The notes: generated by a model not told the origin, from the sequence alone. DNA of 64,000 nucleotides from Blattamonas nauphoetae (GCA_033064195.1 JARBJD010000357.1:1-64000); one strand, 5' to 3'. Counted from the first letter of the stretch, positions 44,891 through 56,630 are shown. Program-made: numbers and translations.

Positions 44891-45719
44891 TTTTACTTTT
44901 ACTTGAATTATCTTTGGGAGAATCACACTTTCACAGCATCACCCCTTGCCAACAAATCTTGTTCTGAATGGACCAGTATCCTGTTCGTTGGAGGCGAGAT
45001 GTCTAGAATCAAAGTGGAAAAACAGTTCGTGACAATTCTCCCAATATTTACCGTATCAACGAACACCCAAACCATGAACGTGATCTGTGGTAGATAACGG
45101 AATCAACAGCTTGTCAAAAAAACATCCACAATCAATGATTCGAGCTTGCCAAGGTGATGATTCTGTTTCAGATTCACAAAGCACCTAACAGTAGTATAGA
45201 AGACAATTTGGGAACCACATTGAAAAAGTGGTCGAAAGTACTCTTATTCGTCATTGATTTCACAGTGACTTCATCAAAAACAATGATTTTCTTCATCGAT
45301 TTGAAACCAAATATTGAAACTGTTTTTTGCACTGTTCCCCAAAAATCTGATCACTTTTGTCGATGTTTTTCTTTTTTTGACCATCACTATGTTGACGCTT
45401 TTTTGGGAACCCGGTTGAAGACAATTTTGACAAAAATTGTAAAATCTCAATGATGATGTCGGTCATCGATGAAAAAAAACCCAAACAAAAAGGGTGAAGT
45501 ATTCGTCGAGTCTCGCCTCGGCGAGGCCTCGAACCCGCCAGGGGGCGAGAGATGTGTCAAACATTGGTAATATTTCAACAAATAAAGTGAATCTCTTTTG
45601 AGAAAACGCTCGTATCTCGACAACGAGCAGAGATCGAGACTCGAAACCACGTGCAATCGATAGAGGACACAATATTGTATGTAGAAAAAAGTGCAAAACC
45701 TTGGGGACGGAGGGATTTT
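44859..45719. other. Spacer of the inverted duplication
   Basis: The left part (to about 45,450) looks like continuation of the transposase-like element, with frames at 44903-45097 and 45154-45453 (LGTTLKKWSKVLLFVIDFT). The right part contains a GC-rich patch at about 45,506-45,550 with the small hairpin CTCGCC/GGCGAG. No gene is assigned. Confidence 0.5.
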
Positions 45720-45730
45720 TGGAGACGGTT

Positions 45731-47470
45731 GGTGGTGCATGAAAGTATGATTCTTGGCGAGAATAGACGCTTCTTGTAAAGTCTGAAAAAACGAGATAAA
45801 CTGCGGAATTGTCGTGATCACCTCATCACTGATGTTATTCCGGACTACGTTCGTTAGTATGCCGAAAGCAGAGTCAACTCTAGATTTTCCATGTCCTTCG
45901 TGGTAAAATAAGATCTGTTTGATTTGATTCGGAACGGAAATAGATACATTGAGAAAGAAGTGATGAAGGACCACTTTATTCCTAAAATGTGGTCCCGTGT
46001 CGAATACGAATGTAATCCGAGTTGAATTTGAGATCGATGGTTGTGAGAGGAGGTGTTTGAGAACAGAAACAACGAAGAATCCGTCGTGATTGAGTACGTC
46101 AGCAAAATAATGGGGAAAGTTGAGTGACTTTTCTCCAAGTGCTTTTCCAGCTTCACAAATGCCAAGGTGTGTGATTTGTTGAAAGTTGTAGAAGTCATGA
46201 CTTCCTTGTGTATCTCTGAGAACAAATTTCCAATTTTCTTTAAAATCGAGAATATTGATCTTTTCTGTTTCTCCACAGGTCTCGATCAACTCTTCAACAG
46301 CATGGCGCTGAATACTAGCATGCTTCCGACGTAATGCTAAAACCATGTGCTCCTCCATCAAGTTACCATCGAATGGTTGACCAGTACAGGTGAGTTTGAT
46401 TCGAAGTCTGTCCAAAGATTCCTATCGATCGCATTTATTACATACATCTGTTCTTTTTTAGCTCTTTTTAATTGACGTGTCGCTTTTCGAAAAGCCGATT
46501 CGATGATTGGTGAAGTTGGATGCTTCATCTTGAAAGCACGGTACAGCGCAACTCTGGTCCCTCGAGAGATTCTCGGCTCCCAAACCCAGGAACGAGCTTT
46601 GAATGGGTCGAATTTTGGATCGATATCGTTCGGTCCACCTGCTTTGTTGAGGGCAAATTCCATCAGACATATTAAGAGGTGTGACTTTGCTTTTTTTCAC
46701 TTGACATTCGCAGGTTTCGGTGGTTTCTGTGGAAACCCACGAAAACAACTCCACCATATCTTCATTCTTGAACTTGATTCGTGATGGAGGGGGACCGAGT
46801 CTGGACTTCATGATACACACCGCTCTTCGCGAGATTCTTAGACTGTTTTAGGCTGTTTAAACTCACGGGAAACCCGAATAGACGGAGATCAGAATCACTC
46901 CAATACTGGACGAAAGCTGGGTCAGAATTTTTGACATCATTCAAAAGTCCGAAGACCAACATTCAAAACTATTCTCCTCTCATGGTTGAGAAATGAATCG
47001 ACCTTTCTCTAGAATTGGTGGATGACATGATTGAATAATCCTTTCGAGATCTTTGATCAAGCTGCGACAAGAGCGGTGAATTGCTTTTTTTGAATATTGG
47101 TCTTCGGACTTTTGAATGATGTCAAAAATTCTGACCCAGCTTGCATCATCAGGATCTGTTCGTGTCGACGCATGCTTTTATGAGCTTTTGCCAATTCCGC
47201 CATTAATGTCATTCTTTTATCTGATAGAAACAATATTCTTACGCACAAATCCACACCAGTTTCCCGTGCAAAAATTTCTGCTTTGATTTTGTTCCCCCAT
47301 TCTGTCTTTTCAAGAATATGGTCGAAAATGGAGAAGTATTCATGTTTAAGAGCATCTACGGCAATATTTTTTATTTTTTCAGCAAGATTATACTTCTCAT
47401 GTGCATCGAGCTGGAAGAAAATTGAAGCGGTCATGATCAACCCATCATTTGGTGAAGTGGAAATCACCAA
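45731..47470 (-). mobile_element. Transposase-like element, right copy
   Basis: Inverse copy of 43108-44850 with the same frames and motifs (FVFDTGPHFRNK, HEGHGKSRVDSAFG). The last frame runs on past the arm end into unrelated spacer sequence (to 45447), so the natural C-terminus is missing here. The 1-bp difference near 46,795 alters one of the upstream frames relative to the left copy. Confidence 0.55.
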
Positions 47471-48296
47471 CGAAAATCTCCCAGTTCATTCAAAATCGAG
47501 CAGTTCTGAATCACGACTGATGAAATCAGAAAATCAACCAAAAACTGATGTGAAATGAATAGAATTCTTGAAAATTATGATTCAAATTAGTGGGCTCAAG
47601 CTGAATTCAGGAAAAGAATGCCTCTCTAAATGATTCGTCAGTATCATCACGATCACTTATCTGATCATGTTTGATGGATGAAGTGTTTGTTGTTCATGCA
47701 GGGTCGAAGCTGACAGTGGTTGGGAGACGAACAGGAAATAATGGAGTGAAGTGAGATGATTGGATGAGCGTTGATAGCTTTGAGAATTGGATGGTGAGGT
47801 TGACATTTCCAAAGTGTCTGGAGACAATCACATTCGAACAGAAACATTGAAAGCATCTGAGAGAAAGAGTGAGTCTGTGCCGCGGTGACAGACGATGATA
47901 GAGTGCAGTTGGAAGAGTGTTCGGAGGGCGATGAAGGGTGGACAATGAATCAGGAAGAGAGGATGGTGGAACAACACTCGACGAGAGGTGCCTGGACGGG
48001 CGGAGGGCTGAGTATGGTGGATGGAGGAGAGGAGCTTCGATGAGCGGGAGTGGACGACGAATGTGATGAGAAGCGCTGTTTGAGTGGCTGGAGAATTCTG
48101 TGAACAAATCGAGTGATAGGCTCTGGTGGAATGGAAGATGCAGATGCCGATCAGAGAAGCGAACGACGAAGTAAAAGCAAAATGTTAGAGTGGGAAGCGA
48201 CAGGAGAGACAAGAGAGGGAAGTGAAAGTGAAGCGGGACAGAGTGTGAGAGGAGAGATGGGTTGGATGTGGAGAGGATCAAGCGATGAGAGAGAGG

Positions 48297-49137
48297 TCAT
48301 GAAGACGACGAAGGCGAGGAGGAGGTGTGTTTCAGTTGGAGAGACCCGAACGAGCACCCATTCACAACCATCCGACGACGATCAACAAAAAAGGGCTTCG
48401 TCTCCCAAACACAAACTCCTCCCGAAAACACAACACCCCTGACATCCCCAACACAACTGCAAGACGACAGACGGACTCCATCCAACAACACCACTCCCTT
48501 TCCCCTCCTTCCCAGAATCATGAACCCACTTCCTCCAATCATGTTAGTGTCCTCTTGCCTCTTTCCTCTCCAACTCAGTGTGCATCCCAAGAAACTCGAT
48601 TCTCGAAGATCAACGCAACACGACGACACACTCCGGTCCTTCTCTTCCATCTCAACCAAAACACATCCACCTCCCAGCTCCCTCCTCCCTTGCTCATCCA
48701 AAGCAACTGTCGTCGAGCACGAATCGAACTCACATTTCGTCACAATCACCTCCCCTCCAACTGTCACCAAGCGGATCACACTTCCAAATGATCTTCCTGA
48801 ACATCTTTTGAATTCTGTCGAAGCAATCGAAATCTTCCCTCGCGTCTTCCCAACCACCACTCCTCCACTTTCAAACGACACTCCATCAAACGAGCAAGAT
48901 GAGAGTGTCAATCGTCCTTTTTCCTTCACCGAAATGACACTTCCCTTCCCCCCGAATCTCATCGATGAAATCTGAAGTTCATCTCCTTTCATTTCTCCAT
49001 CTTTCGATACTGTCATGAATCTGTGCTTGATTGTTTCCGAGCTCATCACTTCGCATCGCTCCATCCAAACCACTCCTCACTCTCCCACCACAAACACACT
49101 CCCAATCCTCTCCTTCGACGACGTCACAACGAATATC
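48297..49137 (-). pseudogene. 3' fragment of the beta-helix gene, right arm
   Basis: The last roughly 260 codons of the beta-helix protein in reverse orientation (MVWMERCEVMSSETIKHRF to the Ser-rich end). The remaining 900 or so residues are absent and the homology ends within a beta-strand repeat. It is a truncated copy by duplication. Confidence 0.85.
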
Positions 49138-49250
49138 ACATCCCCCTCACTTGACAGTCCCCTCCCTTCACATCCCCCTCACTTGACAGTCCCTTCCCTT
49201 CACATCCCCCTCACTTGCCAGTCCCCTCCCTTCACATCCCTTTCACCGTC
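49138..49250 (+). repeat. Tandem repeat at the duplication border
   Basis: About three and a half imperfect 32-bp units of the type cacatccccctcacttgac plus agtcccctccctt, starting exactly where the right arm ends. Confidence 0.85.
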
Positions 49251-50020
49251 TAATCCCTTCCCTACCCAATCCATCAACTCGTTTTAACTTTCACGTCCGC
49301 TGTTCCGATTATCGTTGTCATCCCACTTCACCCTCCCCCAGTCCAGCCCCCTCTCTTCGATTGTCGTCCAACTGTCTTCTCTTCGTTGATTCATTGTCCA
49401 TCACCACGGCACAGACTCGCTCTTTCTTTCAAATGCTTTCAATGGTTCTGTTCGCATGTGATTGTCCCCAGCCTCTTCAAATCTGTTTTTGGAAAAGCAC
49501 CAAAATGTGTTGTCTTGATTCTCTCTTCTTTTGAAGATGGAGTGTCACATCATCCTCAGCAACGACTCTATTGAGGAATGTGTCACCCAAATAATCCCTC
49601 CACTTCATTTGTCGTTTTCTTGTTCGTTATCTTCTTTTGGTCGTCTTCAAAAGTTCGCCAGATTAACTTCAGAATGCTTGACTTCGTCTTCTTCAGTTTT
49701 TTCGATAATTGCGTGGATACCACACCAAGAGCGAATTCACTGTTCGATGAGGTTGGAGAAGGATCTGGGAGAATGATGACAGGTTCTCCTGATCGTAAAC
49801 AGGCACCGTCTGAAGGATTCCACATACTTTGGGCAGCGAGGGCACTTTTTGTTGTTTCATGTTATTGCTCACTTCGAGAGTTTGGAAAGTTTGTGAGTGA
49901 GATCGAACTAGTATACTCCTTCAGTTGACTGTTTGATTGGTCTTTAGGTGTTGCCGGAGATAATTCAAAACAAATAATTCATATTCAAGGATCGAACCAA
50001 ATCTGGATTCTGACAATCCA
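49251..50020. other. Third copy of the beta-helix 3' flank, then unassigned DNA
   Basis: About 49,390-49,480 matches the flank at about 42,630-42,770 in direct orientation (cacggcacagactcgctctt, then aatgctttcaatggttctgt) with mismatches. After it, two adjoining plus-strand frames (to 49,928) are weakly protein-like and unrecognised. Confidence 0.5.
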
Positions 50021-52249
50021 ATGCTGCCAACTCAGGCGCAATCAACCATACCAAACACATTCAGCACTGATAAAACCTCTGATGGACTGGTCTGTATCTT
50101 TATTATTGCAGTTGAATTGTTCTACGGGTCTTCTTTACGTGATTCCTTCTCGTTCATTTTCCCATCCTTACAATGCACTTATATCTCTTCTGAATTATCA
50201 CCACTCATCTTCGCAATATTGTCTTTCAGATGGAGGAATTCCGGAGATGTGAAAGTGAGTTCAAGAGTGGCGATGAAACTGTCCAATTCAAGATCGCTCA
50301 TTCTGTGTTCAACATTCTCACATCAGGTCTGTCACATGATTCTCTCATGATTGTTGGATTATTTGTGAACACATTCTTTTGATTTGGATTGTTGATTTCT
50401 TCCCTTCTTTGTGATATCTCAGAACCATCTCAAATGAGAGAACGAAGTTCGATTGGGATTCGGAGTGGATTGTTGGAGAGATTTTCGGAACGACTTTCTT
50501 CGGAATGTTCATCCCCGCTTTCTGTGTGTCTCTCTTCTTCTCTCCATATGTTGATATTTCTGATTCTCTTTTCGATTCTCTTTTCGATCCTCTTTTTCAT
50601 TGATTCTGTGATGGATTGTGTGTGCTCAGGGAGTTCTGTCGAGTGTGATTTTCGTGATGGTGACATCGGTGTCGGAAGGACGCCCTCGACTTCGGAGTGA
50701 CTTGATTCCTTCTCTGCTTGCGCTCTCCTCCGTTTGTTCCTCTCTTTCTTCGTTTCCATTTCATTCTTTCTTTTCTTTATTGTTCTTCTCGTTGTTGTTT
50801 GGTTGATCAGCATGCGGACAGTTCGTTGTCGACACCAGCCACACACTCACTTGGGTCTGATCTCTTCTCTCTTCTTCATCATTCTTTCCTCTCTTCTCTC
50901 GTTCTCTCTCCAACTGATTTGATTTCTTTTGTTCTGATTTGATTTGATTTGTGTTTGGAGTCTTCTGTGTGGAGGAAGTCTTTCGTGTCAGGAAGTGGAG
51001 GGAGTGTTGAGTTCGGGAATTGTTGAGAGACTTTGCAGAGTGATTTCAAGTGAAGATGAAAGCGAAAGTGGGTCAGTGGATGTTCTGGCGACACTTGTTG
51101 TTTTGGACCGATTGTGCAGTGGCCTTCGATCTCACATTGACAACGAACTGCATTCGACATCAACAGACAAGAAGATTGAAGAATCGAACGAAGATTCGTT
51201 CTCGCTGACTCGTCGTTGTGGATTCGCACTTACTCTCAAATCGACGTACAGACCCATCGACAAACCAGCTTCAAGAAAAAGTGGGAGGAATCATGTTTCG
51301 TCACTTCTACTCTTCGATCCCAGCTCCGTCGAAGAAAGAGATTGGATCGATTGGAATTGATTTGGCCGCCGTTCGAAGGGAGATGGAACAAGAAAGAGAG
51401 AGAAAGAAAAGGGAGATGGATGACAAACTGAAATTGATGGAAGCGGAACGAGAGAAGGAGAAAAGGGAGATGGAGATGCGAGAGACCGAAAGAGAGATGA
51501 CAGCAAGGAAAGCAGAAGAGGACAGACAGAGAGAGTTCTCGAGGAAGATGAGAGAGATGGAAGAGATGAAGAGGATGAACGAAAAATGGATTGAAGAAGG
51601 ACGCCAACAGGAAGAGAAAGAGAATGAAGAAAGGAAGAGAGAAGAGGAAGGGAAGAGAGAAGAAGAAGAAGAAGAGCGACGAAGGATGGGGAAGGAAGGA
51701 GCAGCAGCAATCGAAGTGTTCCAACAAGACAAGTTCACTCTCGCTGGAAATGTATTCACAAAAATAGGAGGTTACTCCCATTTTCATCTTCTCTCGCATT
51801 CATTCGGAGCTGTTGTCGTGCGAATCACTTTCATCATTCGAGCCATTGGCGATTCTTTTTGTTTCGGGTTGATCTCGACCGATCTGACAGAACAGGCAAA
51901 GACTGCGCAGATTGTGTTTTGGAACATGAAAGGAGGAGCAGGATGGAATTGTTATTCGAGTTGTCGTTATTCGAGACAGAACGGCAAACATTCAAACGAA
52001 GGATCAACATGCAAGGCAGGAGCAGTAGGACAGCGAGTGGTGTTGGAGGCAGATGGACGAGAAGGAAAGCGAACATTGAGGCTGTCGCAAAATGGAGAGA
52101 CTCAGCCAATCTTCTTCTCCAACATTCCTGTTCCCTTCCGATTCGTTGTTCATCCTTACAAAGAAGGGCATTCAGTTGAGATTGTATCGTCGGAAGTGCT
52201 TCGGGAGCCATCGATGGTTGGAGGGAGTGATGAAGTGGTGATGGACTAA
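50021..52249 (+). pseudogene. Coiled-coil/SPRY-like family, copy C (frame broken)
   Basis: Exons 50021-50089, 50230-50326, 50423-50523, 50630-50731, 50811-50854 and 50961-52249 keep the sizes and phases of copy A for the first five. The last exon is altered: compared with A, the segment after CGFAL (about 51,230-51,290) is replaced by a shorter unrelated stretch, and the frame changes before LQEKVGGIMFRH. Downstream, the coiled coil is longer than in A (extra Glu/Arg/Lys units), and the SPRY-like domain is intact to TAA at 52249. Unless an extra intron covers the altered piece, the gene is inactive. Confidence 0.78.
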
Positions 52250-52721
52250 TCCGAGCTCTTTTCTCTTCACACTCTCGGTCATATCACTCCTCTTCATTCA
52301 TCGTCTTCATTCTTTCTCGAACTCACTTCCCATCTTCGGAATTGAAACAGATGCGTCTGATAGATCCTCCACAAAACCAGCTAAATTCTTCAAAACCGGT
52401 TTTATTCAACAAAAGGTGATGTATCAAAATATGGTTCTTAAATGGTCCCCTCTAAACTCTAAGAAACATGGTGCAGTAATCAGATGAGATGAGACATGGG
52501 TAATTTATCAAGAGAGATAGTACCAGATCAAATGACTGTATGATGGCGTTGTTCAGAGATCGGCCCAGACTCTGCACCAATGTGTGTTCACTTCCATGTT
52601 CTGTTTGAAAATAGAAAGACGATATGTTCTGCAGAATCATCTGATACGGAAATACTTCTCTGAGATTTTCACATCTTAACCAACTGATCAAAGTTAAAAC
52701 TTGTCCCATTACTTTTGTTCA
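52250..52721. other. Intergenic
   Basis: Holds the 3' flank of copy C and upstream sequence of the next gene. An 86-codon minus-strand frame (52709-52452) has mixed composition and is probably chance. Confidence 0.5.
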
Positions 52722-53210
52722 ATGAGTGACGTCTCGAAACTCGACTCAGCTCAACAAACTGTCTCTCAAATCGTTCAAGAATTAGTCTTATCTACTGGAG
52801 AAATCAACAAACTCACTGACACTGTAGAATCACTCCGACAATCGTCGCCGGGAACTACAACGACGCATCAGCAAGTTGCCCATTTATCTTTCCCTAATTC
52901 ATTTCCTCTCTTCCGTCTTATCTTATTATACGATTTTCTTTGTTTTCAGGAAGAATTGCTTGCTCAAGCCACAACCAAAGCTGTTGAATCCAAGACACAT
53001 CTTGAGACAGCATCTATCGAATTATCGACTTTACTCGTCTGAATATCTCCTTCCTCTTTCTTATTTCTGTCTTTATTGGGATAGGATTCATTCTATGATC
53101 AAGATCGTACTCCAGAGGAACAGGTCGTGGCCGATCACGCAACATCGGCTCTTCATTCGGCAATGGCTCATGTTTATGATTCATCGCTCACGAACTCTTC
53201 ACATGATTAG
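52722..53210 (+). CDS. Small coiled-coil protein, three exons, 121 aa
   Basis: Exons 52722-52874, 52950-53036 and 53085-53210 join in phase 0 at GT-AG introns of 75 and 48 bp and end in TAG. The middle donor (ctc|gtctga) is inferred because the next exon (DSFYDQDRTPEEQVVADHA) is clearly protein-like; without splicing the frame ends in TGA at 53042. The protein is almost entirely helical with heptads (KLDSAQQTVSQIVQELV, then KAVESKTHLETASIELSTL). The size fits small heptad subunits of complexes such as BLOC-1, Mediator or kinetochore, but I cannot assign it. Confidence 0.6.
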
Positions 53211-53578
53211 ATTTCTCCTTTTCTCCGAGTTCTTCTTGAGTTTATCTTGCATCTACCACTCTCTCTCATTCCCAATTCTCAACAGTTCGAAACGGGTTCT
53301 TTTGTTTTATTCTTCCCATTGTCTGTTCTACCAAGCGAATAAAAATGTACCCCCAATCATTTGAAGGTAATTCCAACCCTATTCTCACTCAGAATGAGTC
53401 ACTTTTCAACTCCGCCACATCCTCCCAACAAATGGGCGATTCCTCTCGAGATTTCCAGCAAATAATCAAACTAATGAATCTCGACAAAAGAACGAAACAT
53501 AAACATGCTTGAAAAGTAATAAACACGACAAAAACACGCGGAAAATTCAAGAAACCGGATAAAAATAAAAAACAGTGG
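53211..53578. other. Convergent intergenic spacer
   Basis: AT-rich sequence between two gene 3' ends, with nothing recognisable. Confidence 0.6.
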
Positions 53579-56500
53579 TTATCCTCCGCCTCGGAAGACA
53601 TTTTGGTGCTTGGGAGAGGCTGGGAGAGGAAACGACTGTGAAACAATATCATGCTGAGTGGCGAGAGGTACAGGGGCTGGTATGAGTGAGTTTGGAGTGA
53701 AAGGCGAGGAGAATGGGAGGATCGTGTTGTGTTGATTGTGAGGAGTCAGATGGCTCGGCGTGAATGTGATCTGGAGAGGTGCGTGAAGTTGTGGGAAAGG
53801 CTGATGCGTCTCTCTCATTAACCCACTTCCTCTCCCTCCAATCCCATTTTCGCTTTTCCCGGTTGATCCCATCCCTTTTCCACTCCTCACTCCTCCTGCC
53901 TGCTCCTTTCGTCTGATCCTCTCCACCGTTTGTATGACGTGCTTTCCATGCGGATTCCGACTGAGCTGAGCCCACAATCCCTCCACAACAACGAGCACAA
54001 ATTGGAGCACGAACCCATCCGCACGTTCCAAGACCCTCTGAACCACATAATTTCCAAATTGATCTGTTAGAACAGACATCGCCATGTCGTGACTCACTAG
54101 CGATGCCAACGAGATTATTTTCTCTTCATGCAGCAGTCCGCGACTCTCCTCCAGTCCTGCTTCGTTTCTGAGGCGAACAGCGTGGTCGTTCAGACCGAAC
54201 AAGCTCAGCACAGTGTCAGGCAGCCACGAACGATCGATTCGCTTCACAACTTTCTCTGCCACATTGCTTCCAAATTTTGAGAGGCAGAGAGAGCGGATGT
54301 GCGGGACGACGAGTCGGCACACTTTCTGAACAATGGATGCCTCGTTGAATTCCAACATCTTCTGCATGATGTAGTTCCCGTAAGAATCGCCTGAGAGTTG
54401 TGGAGCGGAATCTGCGAGCAGAAGGAAGAGTTTGTGCTTCTGGTCGTCTGTGCTATCGTTCACGAGTGTTTGGACAACACGACACGCATATATGTGACAG
54501 CATAATTCTGCGAGTGTTGTGCCGTTCTGCGAACCCTCACTTTTTGTTTTACTTCGCATGTCGATCCTGAGGAGAGCGTCCACCATCCAGTCTCTATGGA
54601 TGGGAGGCGTGTTTCGAATGATGGTCTGGATGCAATGATTCCCGTTTATATCTCGCATGGTATGAGATAGTTTATTTTCGATGGATGGGGCGTATCTTTT
54701 AGTGATGGGATGCGGGACGACTCCCATCAGAAGTTGAAGAGCACGGCAACTGTTACGACCGCATGCGAGTGTTGAAAATGATGTGTGGAGGGAATCAAGT
54801 ATGATTTCGGAGATATTGAGAAGCGGACTGTTGAGTTTTGATTGGCTGTTTTCTCGAACACTTCTCTCTCGTTCGATTAATGTCTGAATGATTGAACTCC
54901 CCGACCAATCCGTAATTATGACCAAAAAGTGGGGTTTAAGGGCCATAGTTAGTTTCAAAATGACTTCAGCTGGAGCTCGGTGGACGGCTTGTTGGAGAAT
55001 GTTGGCATCCGTTACAGTTGTAAGAAGGGTGACGATATGTGTGTCAGGAGGAACACGGGCGAGATGTGTGACATTGGAGAGAAGGCGGGCCATAAGCTGC
55101 TCCATTTCCGGCGTAGTTTGAGTTTTGGCATTGATCTTCAGCTCGGCGACAGCCGCAATGTCTTGTGATATGCGATGCTGGAGAAACTGGACATTAGTGT
55201 GTAGTTGCGTTGGTTGGTCTGGTATTGACGTGTGGAATGCATGGAGACTTCGCGTTGGTACTGTTGATGGAGAATGAACTGACAGCTGGCTGGGCTGTCT
55301 TGATGGTGGAAGAACAACACTGCCTGGGCCTATTTGTGGCTTTGTATGTTCTTGCTCGTTTGTAATTGTCCCAATTGGTTGAAAATGGGTCAAAAGCGGT
55401 CCAAAAAACATCTTTGTGGGATGAGATGATTGCTGGAAGATTGTATGGGATGAATTTTGGGGTGATGCAGTTGCCATCGAACTGAGTGTAGTGGATAATG
55501 GAGGTGTTTGATCACCATCCGGTAGATATAGAAGCTGTGGTGAGAGTGGGGCATTTTGAGGTGTCAAGAAATTTGAGAGTTGGAGGTGTGGATCAAAATC
55601 GTGGCTGATTGAATGCAGAGACAGATCAGCAGATCCAAAATTCATCATTCCGGAATGTGAGAGATGCTGGCTTGGTGATACTTCAATGAATTGTGGTGAG
55701 GGGTCCAGAGAGGATGGGCTTGATATCTGGAAATCTGGTCCGTAGTCCATTTCAGCTGGGATATACCCGGATAAAGGGGTTTTGAATACAAAGTCGGAGA
55801 CATGATGTGAGGGCGGATCGGTGAAAGTTTCGTAATCTGAAGTGTTGTCCAGATGCCCACTATTACTGCCAAATAATGAATCATGATCTGAAAGACTAGG
55901 GAAGATCGATGAGTGACCATATGAAATGGAGAATGTATCATTTTTGGTGGATATTTGGTCTGGAGAGTCTGTGGGGAGGGCTAGCGTGTTTTGGAGAAAC
56001 GGAGATCTATTTAACATGTCTTGGTCGGTGTTGAAACTTAAAAGATTTGATGTGGCATGAGTGGGGATAAAGCGGTCCTTAGACTGGGTGGAGGGCGTCA
56101 GTGGTGTCGCGAACGATTCTGATTCAAAATAAGGAGAGAATAGCGAGTGCGATCCTGAGCGTAAACCGATTAAAAGCACAAAAATCACACCTGAACTATC
56201 AAACCCAGTTGTGGGGAGAAAAGATGATACAGTGACGACATTTGTGAATCGAGGTGAATCGTTGTTTACCTGATTGTGGTTGAGGCTTAATGATGACAGC
56301 GATGTTTCTGATTCGGATGTTATTGGAGGGGTGAGTGTGACGATTCTTGTAGGATGTAATTGGTCATTGTGTTCGATGTCTGTTGGTGGGACAATTGTTG
56401 GTGGCGTTTGTAGAGTCTGTATTGAATATTTACAATAGCGAGACAATAATGGAATACATGGAAAGATGATAATGGCTCGAAGCAAGGCCCAAATACAAGA

Positions 56501-56630
56501 AAAAAACGAGATCAAAGTTGAGAATCCTTTTGTCAGCGAATATTCATACAGTATCAAAATAAGGAGCTGAGGACTCCTTGTGAGAATAAAGAAATTGTGG
56601 TGTCGCACTGTCAGCGTCCCCTGAAGACAT
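53579..56630 (-). CDS. PUM-like: Pumilio-family RNA-binding protein
   Basis: Minus strand, two exons: 56630-56550 (starting MSSGDADSATPQF) and 56416-53579, intron 133 bp (GTATGA...ATACAG), giving up to 972 residues. The long N-terminal half is Ser/Pro/Thr/His-rich and disordered. The C-terminal third is a Puf domain. In order the base-reading helices are SGSSIIQ (degenerate), SCRALQ, GNHCIQ, ACRVVQ, GNYIMQ, GSNVAE, GNYVVQ and a final GKHVIQ. Repeats 3-8 therefore read C-R-Q, N-H-Q, C-R-Q, N-Y-Q, S-N-E, N-Y-Q, the same as human PUM1, predicting binding of UGUAUA in mRNA 3' UTRs to repress or destabilise them. A 36-bp stretch (56191-56156) encoding an odd hydrophobic segment has GT...AG ends and may be a tiny intron. 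Confidence 0.88.

Larger units (their letters stand above)
45720..49137 (-). repeat. Right arm of the inverted duplication
   Basis: Reverse-complement copy of 41441-44858. Translated frames in the transposase-like half are identical between arms. In the beta-helix half there are at least half a dozen amino-acid-level differences. Its outer end at about 49,137 abuts a short tandem repeat. Confidence 0.95.

Noticed and set aside
45500-45660. tRNA-like B-box sequences (gggttcgaggcc, gtttcgagtc) on the minus strand of the spacer
   Set aside because: Neither can form a proper T stem with the right neighbours, and no A box or acceptor stem fits.
43108-47470. The two element copies as terminal inverted repeats of a single large transposon
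   Set aside because: The mirrored block also contains 1.5 kb of host gene and flank, and no short direct duplication is seen at its outer borders.
52452-52709. 86-codon minus-strand frame upstream of the small coiled-coil gene
   Set aside because: No motif, uneven composition, and it would leave almost no room for a promoter; probably chance.
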